From assembly GCA_035601195.1 (NCBI GenBank), contig DATNOU010000043.1:1-29885 (forward strand): a DNA stretch of 29,885 bases, read 5' to 3'. The translations under genes and the position numbers were made by a program. The notes beneath the pieces were generated by a model. The model was not told the DNA's origin. It saw only the letters and a program-made list of their open reading frames with translations, and made no database searches. This document shows positions 1 through 6,122 of the stretch, one piece after another. The DNA is from JAIBJP01 sp035601195 (lineage in GTDB: Bacteria > Actinomycetota > Thermoleophilia > Gaiellales > Gaiellaceae). Each line of letters begins with the position of its first letter. Within the stretch, counting starts at the first letter, position 1.

Positions 1-144
1 CTTTCCTTTCCGTCGCTTTCTCCGCTCCATCGTCCACCTCCCGTCGACTCCTGGTGACGGTAGGCGTGGCCGGCGCGCACGTGTGAAACCGGTCCGTGGA
101 GAAAGTGAAACTAAGACACCCTTGTGAGTGACGCCCTCCCCCGA
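1..144. other. Left-edge stretch without a recognisable gene
   Basis: No convincing coding region is seen. The first 35 bases are pyrimidine-rich on the + strand. The heptamer GTGAAAC occurs twice (83-89 and 105-111), 22 bp apart, so both copies lie on one face of the helix. That could be a regulatory repeat but may be chance. Before the IS inserted, this DNA would have directly abutted the ArsR-operon promoter, so it may hold displaced upstream control sequence. Confidence 0.4.
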
Positions 145-148
145 CTAG
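145..148. repeat. CTAG target duplication, left copy
   Basis: CTAG lies directly outside the left inverted repeat. Its reverse-strand TAG is the stop codon used by the transposase. The bases flanking CTAG differ between the two sides (A..T here, G..C on the right), so only 4 bp are duplicated. Confidence 0.65.
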
Positions 149-1113
149 TTGTCCTGCCCACAGACGTTGTGAATGCGGCTGATCGGTGGTAGGCCGCCGA
201 GCGAGCTGTGTGGTCTGAGCTCGTTGTAGTAGTGGAGCCAGTGTGGCAGGGCTGCAGCGCGGTGTCGATGTGTGCGGTAGCGGAGCCCGTAGGCCCACTC
301 GCGCGCCATCGTTTGGTGGAAGCGCTCAACCTTCCCGTTGGTGCGTGGCCGATACGGCTCGGTGGTCAGGTGGCGAATGGCTTGGCGGCTCAGCAACTCG
401 CGCAGCGAGCGATTCTTGGTGTAGACGAACGCGTTGTCGGTCATCAGCCGTTTCGGCTGGATGCCGTGCTGAGCGAAGAAGGCGAGCGCGCGTTCCAGGA
501 AGGCGGTCACGGTCGCCGCGCGCTCGTCGTCGAGGAGCTCGGCGTAACCGAGGCGCGAACGGTCGTCGACGACCGCGTGCGCGTAGTCGTAGCCGACGCG
601 CTGGCGCTTGTCCTGCGCGGTGCGTCGCCGATCGCCGGTGACCGCATGGCCGGGGCGTTCGAAGCGTCCGTAGAGGCTGACATCCATGTGCAGCAGGTCG
701 CCCGGGCAGGGCCACTCGTAGCGGCGCTCCGGCTCGCGCTCAGCGCGCGCCGGGCGGGACAGGCCGTGTCTGGCCAGCACCTTCGAGATCGTCGAGTGCG
801 CGTGACCGGTCTGGAGCGTAAGCAGGCGCGGGCCCCAACCAGTGCGGCGCCTGGCAGCACAGATCCGCCGCTGCTCGCGGCCTGAGAGCAGACGCGGCAT
901 CCGACGCGGCCGGCTTGAGCGATCGTGCAGGCAGACAAGCGTCGTGCGTTCGGCCCCGCTCGCAGCTCGCCAGCGCCGCGACCAACGGCAGGCGGTCGCC
1001 GGCGAGACGCTGAAGGCGGCCGCGGCCGCCTTCAGCGAACAACCATCCTCAACCGCACAGACCAGTGCGTAGCGACCAGCCAATCCGAGCTTCGCGTTAC
1101 GGTGAAGCACCAT
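145..1113 (-). CDS. IS481-family DDE transposase
   Basis: This 322-residue protein cuts and joins the ends of the element. The N-terminal ~60 residues form a helix-turn-helix (LKAAAAAFSVSPATACRWSRRW) typical of the family. A second DNA-binding segment follows, then an rve-type integrase core. The catalytic acids are visible in order: Asp in LLHMDVSLYG, Asp in LMTDNAFVYT, and Glu in GKVERFHQT. The full frame is open, so the enzyme looks intact. The ATG at 1113 has a strong ribosome site, AAGGAGG at 1121-1127, with a 7-nt spacer. Two oddities stand out. The stop codon TAG (145-147) lies in the flanking CTAG, not in the element itself. The ribosome site and ATG are also embedded in a long mRNA hairpin (see 1111-1175). 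Confidence 0.93.
   Translation of the reverse strand: MVLHRNAKLGLAGRYALVCAVEDGCSLKAAAAAFSVSPATACRWSRRWRAASGAERTTLVCLHDRSSRPRRMPRLLSGREQRRICAARRRTGWGPRLLTLQTGHAHSTISKVLARHGLSRPARAEREPERRYEWPCPGDLLHMDVSLYGRFERPGHAVTGDRRRTAQDKRQRVGYDYAHAVVDDRSRLGYAELLDDERAATVTAFLERALAFFAQHGIQPKRLMTDNAFVYTKNRSLRELLSRQAIRHLTTEPYRPRTNGKVERFHQTMAREWAYGLRYRTHRHRAAALPHWLHYYNELRPHSSLGGLPPISRIHNVCGQDN
150..175 (+). repeat. Left terminal inverted repeat of the IS481 element
   Basis: It begins TGTCCTGCCCACAGACG and ends GTTGTGAATG, matching the reverse complement of 1186-1211 at 20 of 26 positions. It overlaps the 3' end of the transposase gene, as is usual in compact IS elements. Confidence 0.8.
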
Positions 1114-1175
1114 CCGGGTCCCTCCTTCGGGAGTGAGTCCTCGACAGACCCACAGCCTCGAAGGAGGCCCGGATG
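1111..1175 (-). promoter_or_regulatory. Hairpin that would mask the transposase ribosome site and start codon
   Basis: In the minus-strand transcript, CATCCGGG-CCTCCTTCG (from 1175-1159) can pair with CGAAGGAGG-GA-CCCGGATG (from 1129-1111). This gives 17 base pairs interrupted only by a two-base GA bulge. The 3' arm contains the whole Shine-Dalgarno AAGGAGG and the ATG start. RNA entering from outside the element would therefore present a closed start. Masking of transposase translation in read-through transcripts is established for IS10 and IS50. Applying it here is inference. Confidence 0.7.
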
Positions 1176-1185
1176 ACCTCTCAGT

Positions 1186-1211
1186 CGTTCACAACCTGTA
1201 TAGGCAGGTCA
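1186..1211 (-). repeat. Right terminal inverted repeat of the IS481 element
   Basis: Read on the minus strand it begins TGACCTGCCTATACAGG and ends TTGTGAACG. It lies upstream of the transposase gene. The TATACA inside it (minus strand, 1200-1195) is a possible -10 for transposase transcription, but no good -35 is seen. Confidence 0.8.
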
Positions 1212-1212
1212 G

Positions 1213-1216
1213 CTAG
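1213..1216. repeat. CTAG target duplication, right copy
   Basis: CTAG lies directly outside the right inverted repeat, matching 145-148. It lies 11 bp upstream of the -35 hexamer of the ArsR-gene promoter. Confidence 0.65.
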
Positions 1217-1227
1217 CGGCTAACCGA

Positions 1228-1256
1228 TTGACATAGCAAAACCGTAAGCCTAGACT
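1228..1256 (+). promoter_or_regulatory. Promoter of the ArsR/SRPBCC pair
   Basis: TTGACA at 1228-1233 and TAGACT at 1251-1256 are separated by 17 bp, close to the sigma-70/SigA consensus. The predicted transcription start (about 1263-1267) coincides with the ATG at 1267, and no ribosome site precedes that ATG, so the mRNA is probably leaderless. The IS element ends 15 bp upstream of the -35. Confidence 0.75.
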
Positions 1257-1275
1257 TACGTAAGTCATGGCTTAC
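1244..1275. promoter_or_regulatory. Two tandem palindromic operators, GTAAG-N6-CTTAC
   Basis: Perfect inverted repeats GTAAG-N6-CTTAC lie at 1244-1259 and 1260-1275, exactly end to end. The first covers the -10 box and the second the ATG start. ArsR-family dimers bind such palindromes in their own promoters, so this is the likely autoregulatory operator. Occupancy would block RNA polymerase. Confidence 0.75.
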
Positions 1276-1578
1276 CGTACTGCTATGGATGCGCTGGGCG
1301 AGCCGACCCGGCGGGCGATCGTCGAGCAGTTGCGTCGAGGACCCCGCCCGGTCGGAGAGATCGCGGCCGAGCTCCCGGTGAGCCGGCCCGCCGTCTCGCA
1401 GCACCTGCGCGTGTTGAAGGACGCGGGACTCGTGACGGAGCGGCGAGAGGGAACCCGCCGGCTCTACCGGCTCGATCCGGACGGGCTCGGCGAGCTCCGC
1501 GACTACTTCGACAGCTTCTGGACCGAGGCCCTCGCCGGCTTCAAGGCGGCGGCCGAAGACGAGAGGAGGAACGGATGA
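1267..1578 (+). CDS. ArsR-family transcriptional regulator
   Basis: This 103-residue winged helix-turn-helix protein probably represses its own operon. Residues ~7-85 carry the ArsR fold: MDALGEPTRRAIVEQL leads into the recognition helix region SRPAVSQHLRVLKDAGLV, followed by the wing TERREGTRRLYRLD. No metal-binding cysteines (ELCVCDL type) are present, so it is not a classical arsenic or cadmium sensor. It resembles the ArsR regulators paired with SRPBCC/AHSA1 proteins. The start is ATG at 1267; an in-frame ATG at 1285 is a possible alternative that would leave both operators upstream of the coding region. The stop overlaps the next gene by ATGA. The ligand is unknown. Confidence 0.9.
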   Translation: MAYRTAMDALGEPTRRAIVEQLRRGPRPVGEIAAELPVSRPAVSQHLRVLKDAGLVTERREGTRRLYRLDPDGLGELRDYFDSFWTEALAGFKAAAEDERRNG

Positions 1579-2042
1579 GCACGCAGGCAACCGAGACTGG
1601 GGCGATCCGCCGGTCGATTACGATCGACTGCCCGGTCGAGCACGCCTTCTCGACCTTCACCGACCGGATCCACGAGTGGTGGCCGCTCGAGACATACTCG
1701 ATCGAGATCGAGGAGTCCGGCTCGACGCCGGAGACTGTGATCTTCGACGGCCCCGGCGGGCGGGTCTACGAGCGCACGACGAAGGGGGAAGAGGTCGAGT
1801 GGGCGCACGTCACGACCTTCGAGCCGCCCCACCGGCTCGTGCTCGCCTGGAACCCGAGCCGCGAAGAGCGGCCCCGAACGGAGATCGAGGTCACCTTCGC
1901 GGAGGAGAACGGCAAGACGCGCGTCGACCTCGAGCACCGCGGCTGGGAGAACCTCGGCGAGCAGGCCGCGCCGGCGCGCGAGGGGTACGACTCGGGGTGG
2001 CCGCGCGTCCTCGCGGCGTTCGGGAAGACGGCGTCCAGCTAG
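1575..2042 (+). CDS. SRPBCC / AHSA1-type ligand-binding protein
   Basis: This 155-residue protein has the START-like SRPBCC fold that encloses hydrophobic ligands. The N-terminal strand RRSITIDCPVEHAFSTFTDRIHEWWPLE and the C-terminal part WENLGEQAAPAREGYDSGWPRVLAAFGK are typical of AHSA1-like domains. No membrane segment or signal is seen, so it is cytoplasmic. Its ATG overlaps the ArsR stop (ATGA), indicating translational coupling. ArsR-SRPBCC pairs are common in actinobacteria, but their substrates are generally unknown, and no catalytic residue can be assigned here. It ends tail to tail with the next gene, sharing a CTAG that supplies both stop codons. Confidence 0.85.
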   Translation: MSTQATETGAIRRSITIDCPVEHAFSTFTDRIHEWWPLETYSIEIEESGSTPETVIFDGPGGRVYERTTKGEEVEWAHVTTFEPPHRLVLAWNPSREERPRTEIEVTFAEENGKTRVDLEHRGWENLGEQAAPAREGYDSGWPRVLAAFGKTASS

Positions 2043-2347
2043 CTCTCGGGCAGCGAGAAGCCGAACGGCTCTGGCTCAGCAGCCGCGCGCAGCGTGATGC
2101 GCTCGACGGCGGCGACGGGGACGATCCACTCCTCGTCGCCGTCGTCGCCGTGGGGAGAGAGTGTGACGAAGCCGGAGCCAGGCTCTGCGGAGATCGAGCG
2201 CACCACGGTGTACGGGCCGTCCCGCAGCTGGACTTCCACAAGCGCCTGTTTCCCGTGCGTCTCGGCGAACGCCTCGATGCGCAGGTGGATGCGGTTGACG
2301 AGATCGTCGACCGGCCCGGCTGCTCCCGGCATCCAGAGCTCCGGCAC
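2039..2347 (-). CDS. Small protein of unknown function downstream of ruvB
   Basis: A 102-residue, acidic protein that I do not recognise. It has a likely beta-rich middle (QALVEVQLRDGPYTVVRSI...GFVTLSPHG..EEWIVPVAAVERITL), which could be a small barrel. No signal peptide, membrane segment or cysteines are present. The GTG start (2347-2345) overlaps the ruvB TAG stop by one base, so it is probably translated by coupling to ruvB and belongs to the same transcript. Its stop lies in a CTAG that also forms the stop of the convergent SRPBCC gene. Linkage to ruvB alone does not prove a DNA-repair role. Confidence 0.7.
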   Translation of the reverse strand: MPELWMPGAAGPVDDLVNRIHLRIEAFAETHGKQALVEVQLRDGPYTVVRSISAEPGSGFVTLSPHGDDGDEEWIVPVAAVERITLRAAAEPEPFGFSLPES

Positions 2348-3366
2348 TAGAACAGGCTCGCGTCGTCGGCCGCGGTGGCACCCACGTGCTCGCGGCCGAG
2401 CTTGGTCACGATCCGGCCGCGCGGAGTGCGCTGCAGAAACCCGAGCTGGAGCAGGTACGGCTCGTACACGTCCTCGATCGTGTCCGGCTCCTCGCCGAGC
2501 GAGACAGCGAGCGTCGAGAGGCCGACCGGCCCGCCCTCGAACTTGTCCACGATCGAGTGCAGCAGCGCGCGATCGATCCGCTCCAGGCCGCGTTCGTCCA
2601 CCTCGAGCAGGTCGAGAGCCTCGCGGGCGATGTCCGTGGTGATCTCCCCCTGGTGGCGAACCTCGGCCACGTCGCGCACCCGCCGCAGGATTCGGTTGGC
2701 GATCCGCGGCGTGCCCCGCGAGCGCCGGGCGATCTCGTCGGCCGCCTCGCCCTCGATCTTGACCTCGAAGATCTGCGCCGAGCGCCGCACGATGCGAGCC
2801 AGCTCATGCGGCTCGTAGTGCTCGAGCCGGAAGGTCATGCCGAAGCGGTCGCGCAACGGCGTCGTCAGCAGGCCCGTGCGGGTCGTGGCGCCGATCAGCG
2901 TGAACGGTGGCAGGTCGAGCGTGAGCGTCCTTGCCGCCGGGCCCTGGCCGACCACGATGTCGAGCCGAAAGTCCTCGAGGGCCGGGTAGAGGATCTCCTC
3001 GACGGCACGGCTGAGCCGGTGGATCTCGTCAATGAAGAGGATGTCGCGCTCGCCGACGCTCGTCAGGATCGCGGCGACGTCACCCTTGCGCTCGAGCGCG
3101 GGCCCCGCAGCCGAGCGCAGCCCGACTCCGAGCTCCTCGCGCACGATGAAGGCGAGGCTCGTCTTGCCGAGTCCCGGCGGCCCGATCAGCAGCACGTGGT
3201 CGAGCGCCTCGCCGCGAGAGCGCGTCGCCTCGAGGGCGATGGCGAGCTGCTCCTTGATCCGCTCCTGCCCGACGAACTCGTCCAGGCGGCGAGGGCGCAG
3301 CGAGAGATCGAGCTCGTCTTCGTCCCCGTCGACTCCCGGGGCGAGAAACTGGGTCTCGGCGCTCAC
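2347..3366 (-). CDS. ruvB: Holliday junction branch migration ATPase RuvB
   Basis: RuvB is the hexameric AAA+ motor that drives branch migration of Holliday junctions with RuvA. The 339-residue length is normal. Visible motifs are Walker A GPPGLGKTS (62-70), Walker B ILFIDEIHRL (109-118), sensor 1 IGATTRTGLL (158-167) and the arginine-finger region TPLRDRFG (169-176). The C-terminal winged-helix DNA-binding domain ends with FLQRTPRGR. The GTG start overlaps the ruvA stop (GTGA), so translation is coupled. The gene lies in the usual ruvC-ruvA-ruvB order and no residue of importance appears to be missing. Confidence 0.98.
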   Translation of the reverse strand: MSAETQFLAPGVDGDEDELDLSLRPRRLDEFVGQERIKEQLAIALEATRSRGEALDHVLLIGPPGLGKTSLAFIVREELGVGLRSAAGPALERKGDVAAILTSVGERDILFIDEIHRLSRAVEEILYPALEDFRLDIVVGQGPAARTLTLDLPPFTLIGATTRTGLLTTPLRDRFGMTFRLEHYEPHELARIVRRSAQIFEVKIEGEAADEIARRSRGTPRIANRILRRVRDVAEVRHQGEITTDIAREALDLLEVDERGLERIDRALLHSIVDKFEGGPVGLSTLAVSLGEEPDTIEDVYEPYLLQLGFLQRTPRGRIVTKLGREHVGATAADDASLF

Positions 3367-3923
3367 GCAGCCCTCAGCGCCTGCCGCACCCGCTCTTCGG
3401 GCGACAGCTCGGAGTCGGTCGCCGCGAGAGCCTCCTCGGCCTCGGTCAGGGACCAGCCGAGCTCTACGAGCGCGTCGCGCGCGACGGAGTGCGGCTTGCC
3501 GGCGATCGCGACCGGCTCGTCCATCGTGCCGAGCTTCTCCTTCAGCTCCAGGACGACTCGCTGCGCAGTCTTCTTGCCGATCCCGGGGATCGCCTCGAAG
3601 CGGCCCGTGTCCTCGAGAGCGATCGCGCGGCGCAGGTCGGCAGGCGGGGAGCCGGAGACGATCGCCAGCGCGACCTTCGGGCCCACGCCCGAGACCGCAA
3701 GCAGGTGCTCGAACAGCTCGCGCTCGGCGGGCTCGCCGAAACCATAGAGCTGGAGCGCGTCCTCCCGCACGTGCAGGTAGGTCTCGAGGCTCACCTCTCC
3801 CCCGCGCTCGGCCAGGCGCAGCGCGGTCGGGGTCACGGCCAGGGAGTAGCCGACGCCGCCGACGTCGAGCACCAGCCGCTCGCCCGTCCGACCGACGGGC
3901 TTTCCTCGCAGACGCGAGATCAC
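3363..3923 (-). CDS. ruvA: Holliday junction recognition protein RuvA
   Basis: RuvA binds four-way junctions as a tetramer and loads RuvB. The 186-residue protein shows the N-terminal OB-fold (MISRLRGKPV...LVLDVGGVGYSLAV), then two helix-hairpin-helix motifs (LLAVSGVGPKVALAI and FEAIPGIGKKTAQRVV). The flexible linker is followed by the C-terminal RuvB-binding domain (ARDALVELGWSLTEAEEAL). The start is GTG at 3923. There is no ribosome site, and a CCTAAC hexamer ends 8 nt upstream, so a leaderless mRNA is likely. A 53-bp gap to ruvC carries its own promoter-like motif, shared with ruvC, suggesting ruvAB can be transcribed separately. Confidence 0.97.
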   Translation of the reverse strand: MISRLRGKPVGRTGERLVLDVGGVGYSLAVTPTALRLAERGGEVSLETYLHVREDALQLYGFGEPAERELFEHLLAVSGVGPKVALAIVSGSPPADLRRAIALEDTGRFEAIPGIGKKTAQRVVLELKEKLGTMDEPVAIAGKPHSVARDALVELGWSLTEAEEALAATDSELSPEERVRQALRAA

Positions 3924-3931
3924 AACGAGAG

Positions 3932-3958
3932 GTTAGGCGTGCGCGCGGACGTTCCTGC
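3932..3958 (-). promoter_or_regulatory. Promoter-like motif upstream of ruvA, shared with ruvC
   Basis: On the minus strand the sequence reads GCAGGAACGTCCG-N6-CGCCTAAC, then 8 nt to the GTG start. The same GCAGGAACGTCCG-N6-CGCCTAA, with the same 8-nt gap, precedes ruvC (4474-4500). CCTAAC sits where a -10 box of a leaderless gene would be. The 13-mer covers the region where a -35 or an activator site would lie. Confidence 0.6.
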
Positions 3959-3976
3959 GCCGCGGAGCCCGCTGAT

Positions 3977-4465
3977 TCAGCCGGCAGCGCGCAGCAGAGA
4001 CGGCGCCATGGCGTGGCAGATCGCCACGGCGAGCGCGTCGGCGGCGTGGTGTGGCGTCGGCGCCTGCTTGAGCCCGAGGATCGCCATCACCATCCGCTGC
4101 ACCTGCGCCTTCTCGGCCCGGCCGTAGCCGCAGACCGCCTGCTTCACGCGCGCGGGCGCGTACTCAGCGCACGCGACGCCGAGCGACGCGGCCGCGACGA
4201 GCACGGCTCCTCGGGCCTGCCCCACGGAGAGTGCGGTGCGGGCGTCGGCGCCGACGAACGACTCCTCGACGACGACCGCACGCGGGTTGAACTCCTCGAT
4301 CAGATGGGTGACGCCGTCGAAGATCGTCTTCAGCCGCAGTTCGGGGCGCTGCTTGGCGGAGGTTTGCCACAAGCCGAAATCCGCCGCCGTGAGGCGGTCG
4401 CCTCGTTCTTGGACTATGCCGAATCCGCAAGCAGCCGTGCCCGGGTCGATGCCGAGGATCGTCAC
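3977..4465 (-). CDS. ruvC: Crossover junction endodeoxyribonuclease RuvC
   Basis: RuvC is the dimeric resolvase that cuts Holliday junctions symmetrically. The 162-residue protein has the RNase H-like fold, beginning ILGIDPGT with the first metal ligand Asp7. Glu67 lies in RAVVVEESF. The C-terminal pair is His140 and Asp143 in TPHHAADALAVAICH. Escherichia coli RuvC has Asp at the third position, but His there is also found in functional RuvC such as that of Thermus, so the site looks complete. The start is GTG at 4465, without a ribosome site, 8 nt after CCTAAT. The gene lies between yebC and ruvA as in many actinobacteria. Confidence 0.97.
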   Translation of the reverse strand: MTILGIDPGTAACGFGIVQERGDRLTAADFGLWQTSAKQRPELRLKTIFDGVTHLIEEFNPRAVVVEESFVGADARTALSVGQARGAVLVAAASLGVACAEYAPARVKQAVCGYGRAEKAQVQRMVMAILGLKQAPTPHHAADALAVAICHAMAPSLLRAAG

Positions 4466-4473
4466 GTCGACAC

Positions 4474-4500
4474 ATTAGGCGCCTCGCCGGACGTTCCTGC
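4474..4500 (-). promoter_or_regulatory. Promoter-like motif upstream of ruvC, shared with ruvA
   Basis: The minus-strand reading is GCAGGAACGTCCG-N6-CGCCTAAT followed by 8 nt and the GTG start. The arrangement is identical to 3932-3958 in front of ruvA, while the N6 differs. That argues for two conserved blocks rather than a simple duplication of DNA. The second half of a GAAC-N4-GTTC LexA box is absent. Confidence 0.6.
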
Positions 4501-4726
4501 CGCTAAAACCGCCTCTCCGCTGGGCGAGCGTGCTGTCGCCCGACGTGACCCGTCGACTTCGATCGCTCGCCAGCACGTCACCGACGCCCGTCTCCAGACA
4601 CTCGACGCTGAGGCGAGCTTTGCTCGGCTCAGCCGCGCACGCAGGGATCGCCGCACGCTCGCACAACGACAAGTTCAGGCGGCTCCTGAATGGTGCGAAG
4701 CGGACGTGCGCGCGCAAGGAGGGGCC
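4501..4726. other. Gap between the ruvC promoter motif and the yebC terminator
   Basis: About 225 bp without a convincing gene on either strand. Short open frames exist but have no ribosome site and no recognisable product. No tRNA or named RNA is seen. Confidence 0.4.
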
Positions 4727-4753
4727 AACGGGGGAACCAGGGGTTCCCCCGTT
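4727..4753 (-). terminator. Strong hairpin directly after yebC
   Basis: A perfect 12-bp stem (AACGGGGGAACC / GGTTCCCCCGTT) with a 3-base loop lies 12 bp past the yebC stop. No run of U follows on the minus strand, so it would be a terminator lacking a U-tract, or an mRNA-stabilising end. A second GGTTCCCCGTT copy follows at 4756-4766 and runs into the stop codon. Confidence 0.55.
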
Positions 4754-4764
4754 ACGGTTCCCCG

Positions 4765-5517
4765 TTACAAGACGGCCTCCATCACGCGTTCGGGGATGTC
4801 GAAGTTGGCGTAGACCTCCTGGACGTCGTCGTTCTCCTCGAGCGAGTCGATCAGGCGCAGGGTCTTCTTGGCCGCGCTCTCGTCGTCGAGGCTGACCGTC
4901 GTCTTCGGGATCATCGTCAGCTCCGCCGACTCGACCTCGATCCCCGCCTGCTCGATGGCCTCGCGCACCGCCGTCAGAGCTTCGGGCGGAGAGGTGACGC
5001 GGAAGGTCGAGCCATCCTGCTCGACGTCCTCGGCCCCGCCCTCTGCGGCCGCCAGCGTCAGCTCGTCCTCGTCGGCCCGGTCGGCGTCGACGAGGATGAG
5101 CCCGCGACGCTCGAAGAGCCAGGCGACAGCGCCCGAGCCCCCAAGGTTGCCGTCGTGCTTGGAGAAGGCGGCGCGTACGTCGGCGGCGGTTCGGTTGCGG
5201 TTGTCGGTCAGCGCTTCGACGATCACCGCGATCCCGTTCGGGCCGTACCCCTCGTAGACCACCTGCTCGAACGAGTCCGCGTCGGCGTCGGCGCCCGAGC
5301 CGCGGGCGATCGCGCGCTCGATGTTGTCCTTCGGCATCGAATACGAGCGCGCCTTCTCGATCGCGTTCGCGAGCGCGAGATTCGCGGCGGGGTCGGGACC
5401 GCCCTCCCGCGCAGCCACGATCAGCGCGCGCGAGAGCTTCGAGAAGAGCTTGCCGCGCTTGGCGTCGGCAGCGCCCTTCTTGTGCTTGATCGAGCTCCAC
5501 TTGCTATGCCCTGACAC
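4765..5517 (-). CDS. yebC: YebC/PmpR (TACO1) family protein
   Basis: A 250-residue protein of the near-universal YebC family. It begins with the signature MSGHSKWSSIKHKKGAADAKRGKLFSKL in shortened form (residues 1-28). The usual YEGYGPNGIAVIVE segment and the conserved NRNRTAADVRAAFSKHDGNLG region follow. Members were first described as DNA-binding regulators; bacterial and mitochondrial homologues are now known to help ribosomes through stalling sequences. Which role applies here cannot be told. The GTG start has AAAGGAG a few bases upstream. The pdxT stop lies 14 bp inside this gene, so the two are probably co-transcribed from the pdxT promoter. Confidence 0.96.
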   Translation of the reverse strand: MSGHSKWSSIKHKKGAADAKRGKLFSKLSRALIVAAREGGPDPAANLALANAIEKARSYSMPKDNIERAIARGSGADADADSFEQVVYEGYGPNGIAVIVEALTDNRNRTAADVRAAFSKHDGNLGGSGAVAWLFERRGLILVDADRADEDELTLAAAEGGAEDVEQDGSTFRVTSPPEALTAVREAIEQAGIEVESAELTMIPKTTVSLDDESAAKKTLRLIDSLEENDDVQEVYANFDIPERVMEAVL

Positions 5518-6058
5518 CGCTCTCCTTTCGTACGAGATCCAGAAACCGCTCGTGGACCCGGGTGTCGTTGGTCAGCTCCGGATGGAAGGCGGCTACGAGC
5601 ACCCGCCCCTGGCGCAGCAACACCGGCTCCCCGTCGAGCTCGGCGAGCACCTCGACCTCGGGCCCGGCCTCCGCCACGCGCGGCGCCCTGATGAAAATCC
5701 CCCGCAGGGGCTCATCCTCCCCGATCAGGTCGAGGTCGGCCTCGAAGCTGGCAACCTGCCGCCCGTAGGCGTTGCGGCTCACCTCGAAGTCGAGCAGGCC
5801 AAGATGCCGGCGGTCGAGCAGGATCATCCCCGCGCAGGTGCCGAACACCGGCCGCTCGAAGGCGCAAATCGCATCCTCGAGCCCATAGAGGCGCACGAGC
5901 CGCGCGATCGCCGTCGACTCGCCGCCTGGGATGACGAGGCCGTCGAGGTCGTCGAGCTGCTCCGGTTTCCGTATCTCGACCGGGTCAGCGCCGAGCCGGC
6001 GGAGCATCGAGACATGCTCGCGGAAGTTGCCCTGCACCGCGAGAACTCCGATTTTCAT
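5504..6058 (-). CDS. pdxT: PLP synthase glutaminase subunit PdxT
   Basis: PdxT hydrolyses glutamine and passes ammonia to PdxS for pyridoxal 5'-phosphate synthesis (DXP-independent pathway, cytoplasm). The class I glutamine amidotransferase triad is visible: Cys75 in FGTCAGMIL, and His159 and Glu161 in AAFHPELTNDTR. The GGES oxyanion segment is at 45-48. I chose the ATG at 6058 (184 residues) because AGGTGAG lies 7 nt upstream and MKIGVLAVQGNFREH is the family's normal N-terminus; a GTG at 6070 is possible. The usual partner pdxS is not adjacent but 3.6 kb away at 9678-10562, on the same strand. Confidence 0.96.
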   Translation of the reverse strand: MKIGVLAVQGNFREHVSMLRRLGADPVEIRKPEQLDDLDGLVIPGGESTAIARLVRLYGLEDAICAFERPVFGTCAGMILLDRRHLGLLDFEVSRNAYGRQVASFEADLDLIGEDEPLRGIFIRAPRVAEAGPEVEVLAELDGEPVLLRQGRVLVAAFHPELTNDTRVHERFLDLVRKESGVRA

Positions 6059-6077
6059 AGGTCCGCTCACCTGCCCG

Positions 6078-6122
6078 ATTGTAGTCCTGCCCCTGTTCAG
6101 AAGCCGGTTGGCGACCTACAAT
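6078..6122. promoter_or_regulatory. Divergent -10 boxes for pdxT and the receiver gene
   Basis: TACAAT occurs on the minus strand at 6083-6078 (facing pdxT) and on the plus strand at 6117-6122 (facing the receiver gene). Each is a 5/6 match to TATAAT. No clear -35 is seen for either. The minus-strand box lies 19 bp ahead of the pdxT ATG, leaving room for the AGGTGAG ribosome site. The plus-strand box lies 11 bp ahead of an in-frame GTG (6134). Confidence 0.5.

Larger units (their letters stand above)
149..1212 (-). mobile_element. Intact IS481-family insertion sequence
   Basis: A single DDE transposase gene is bounded by imperfect terminal inverted repeats (150-175 and 1186-1211, 20 of 26 positions matching). 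The repeats are flanked on both sides by CTAG (145-148 and 1213-1216). IS481-type elements are known to start with TGT/TGA-like ends and to favour CTAG-centred targets, so the flanks look like the target duplication. The exact ends are uncertain by 1-2 bases because the adjoining bases (T at 149, G at 1212) could be element or target. Nothing is truncated, so the copy could be active. Confidence 0.85.

Noticed and set aside
3946..4500. LexA/SOS boxes before ruvA and ruvC
   Set aside because: Only the GAAC half of GAAC-N4-GTTC is present; no second half lies at the required spacing.
2386..4813. Long plus-strand open frames (450-590 codons) opposite ruvB, ruvA and ruvC
   Set aside because: They are antisense to clear ruv genes, rich in Arg/Pro/Ser with no family motif, as expected for shadow frames in GC-rich DNA.
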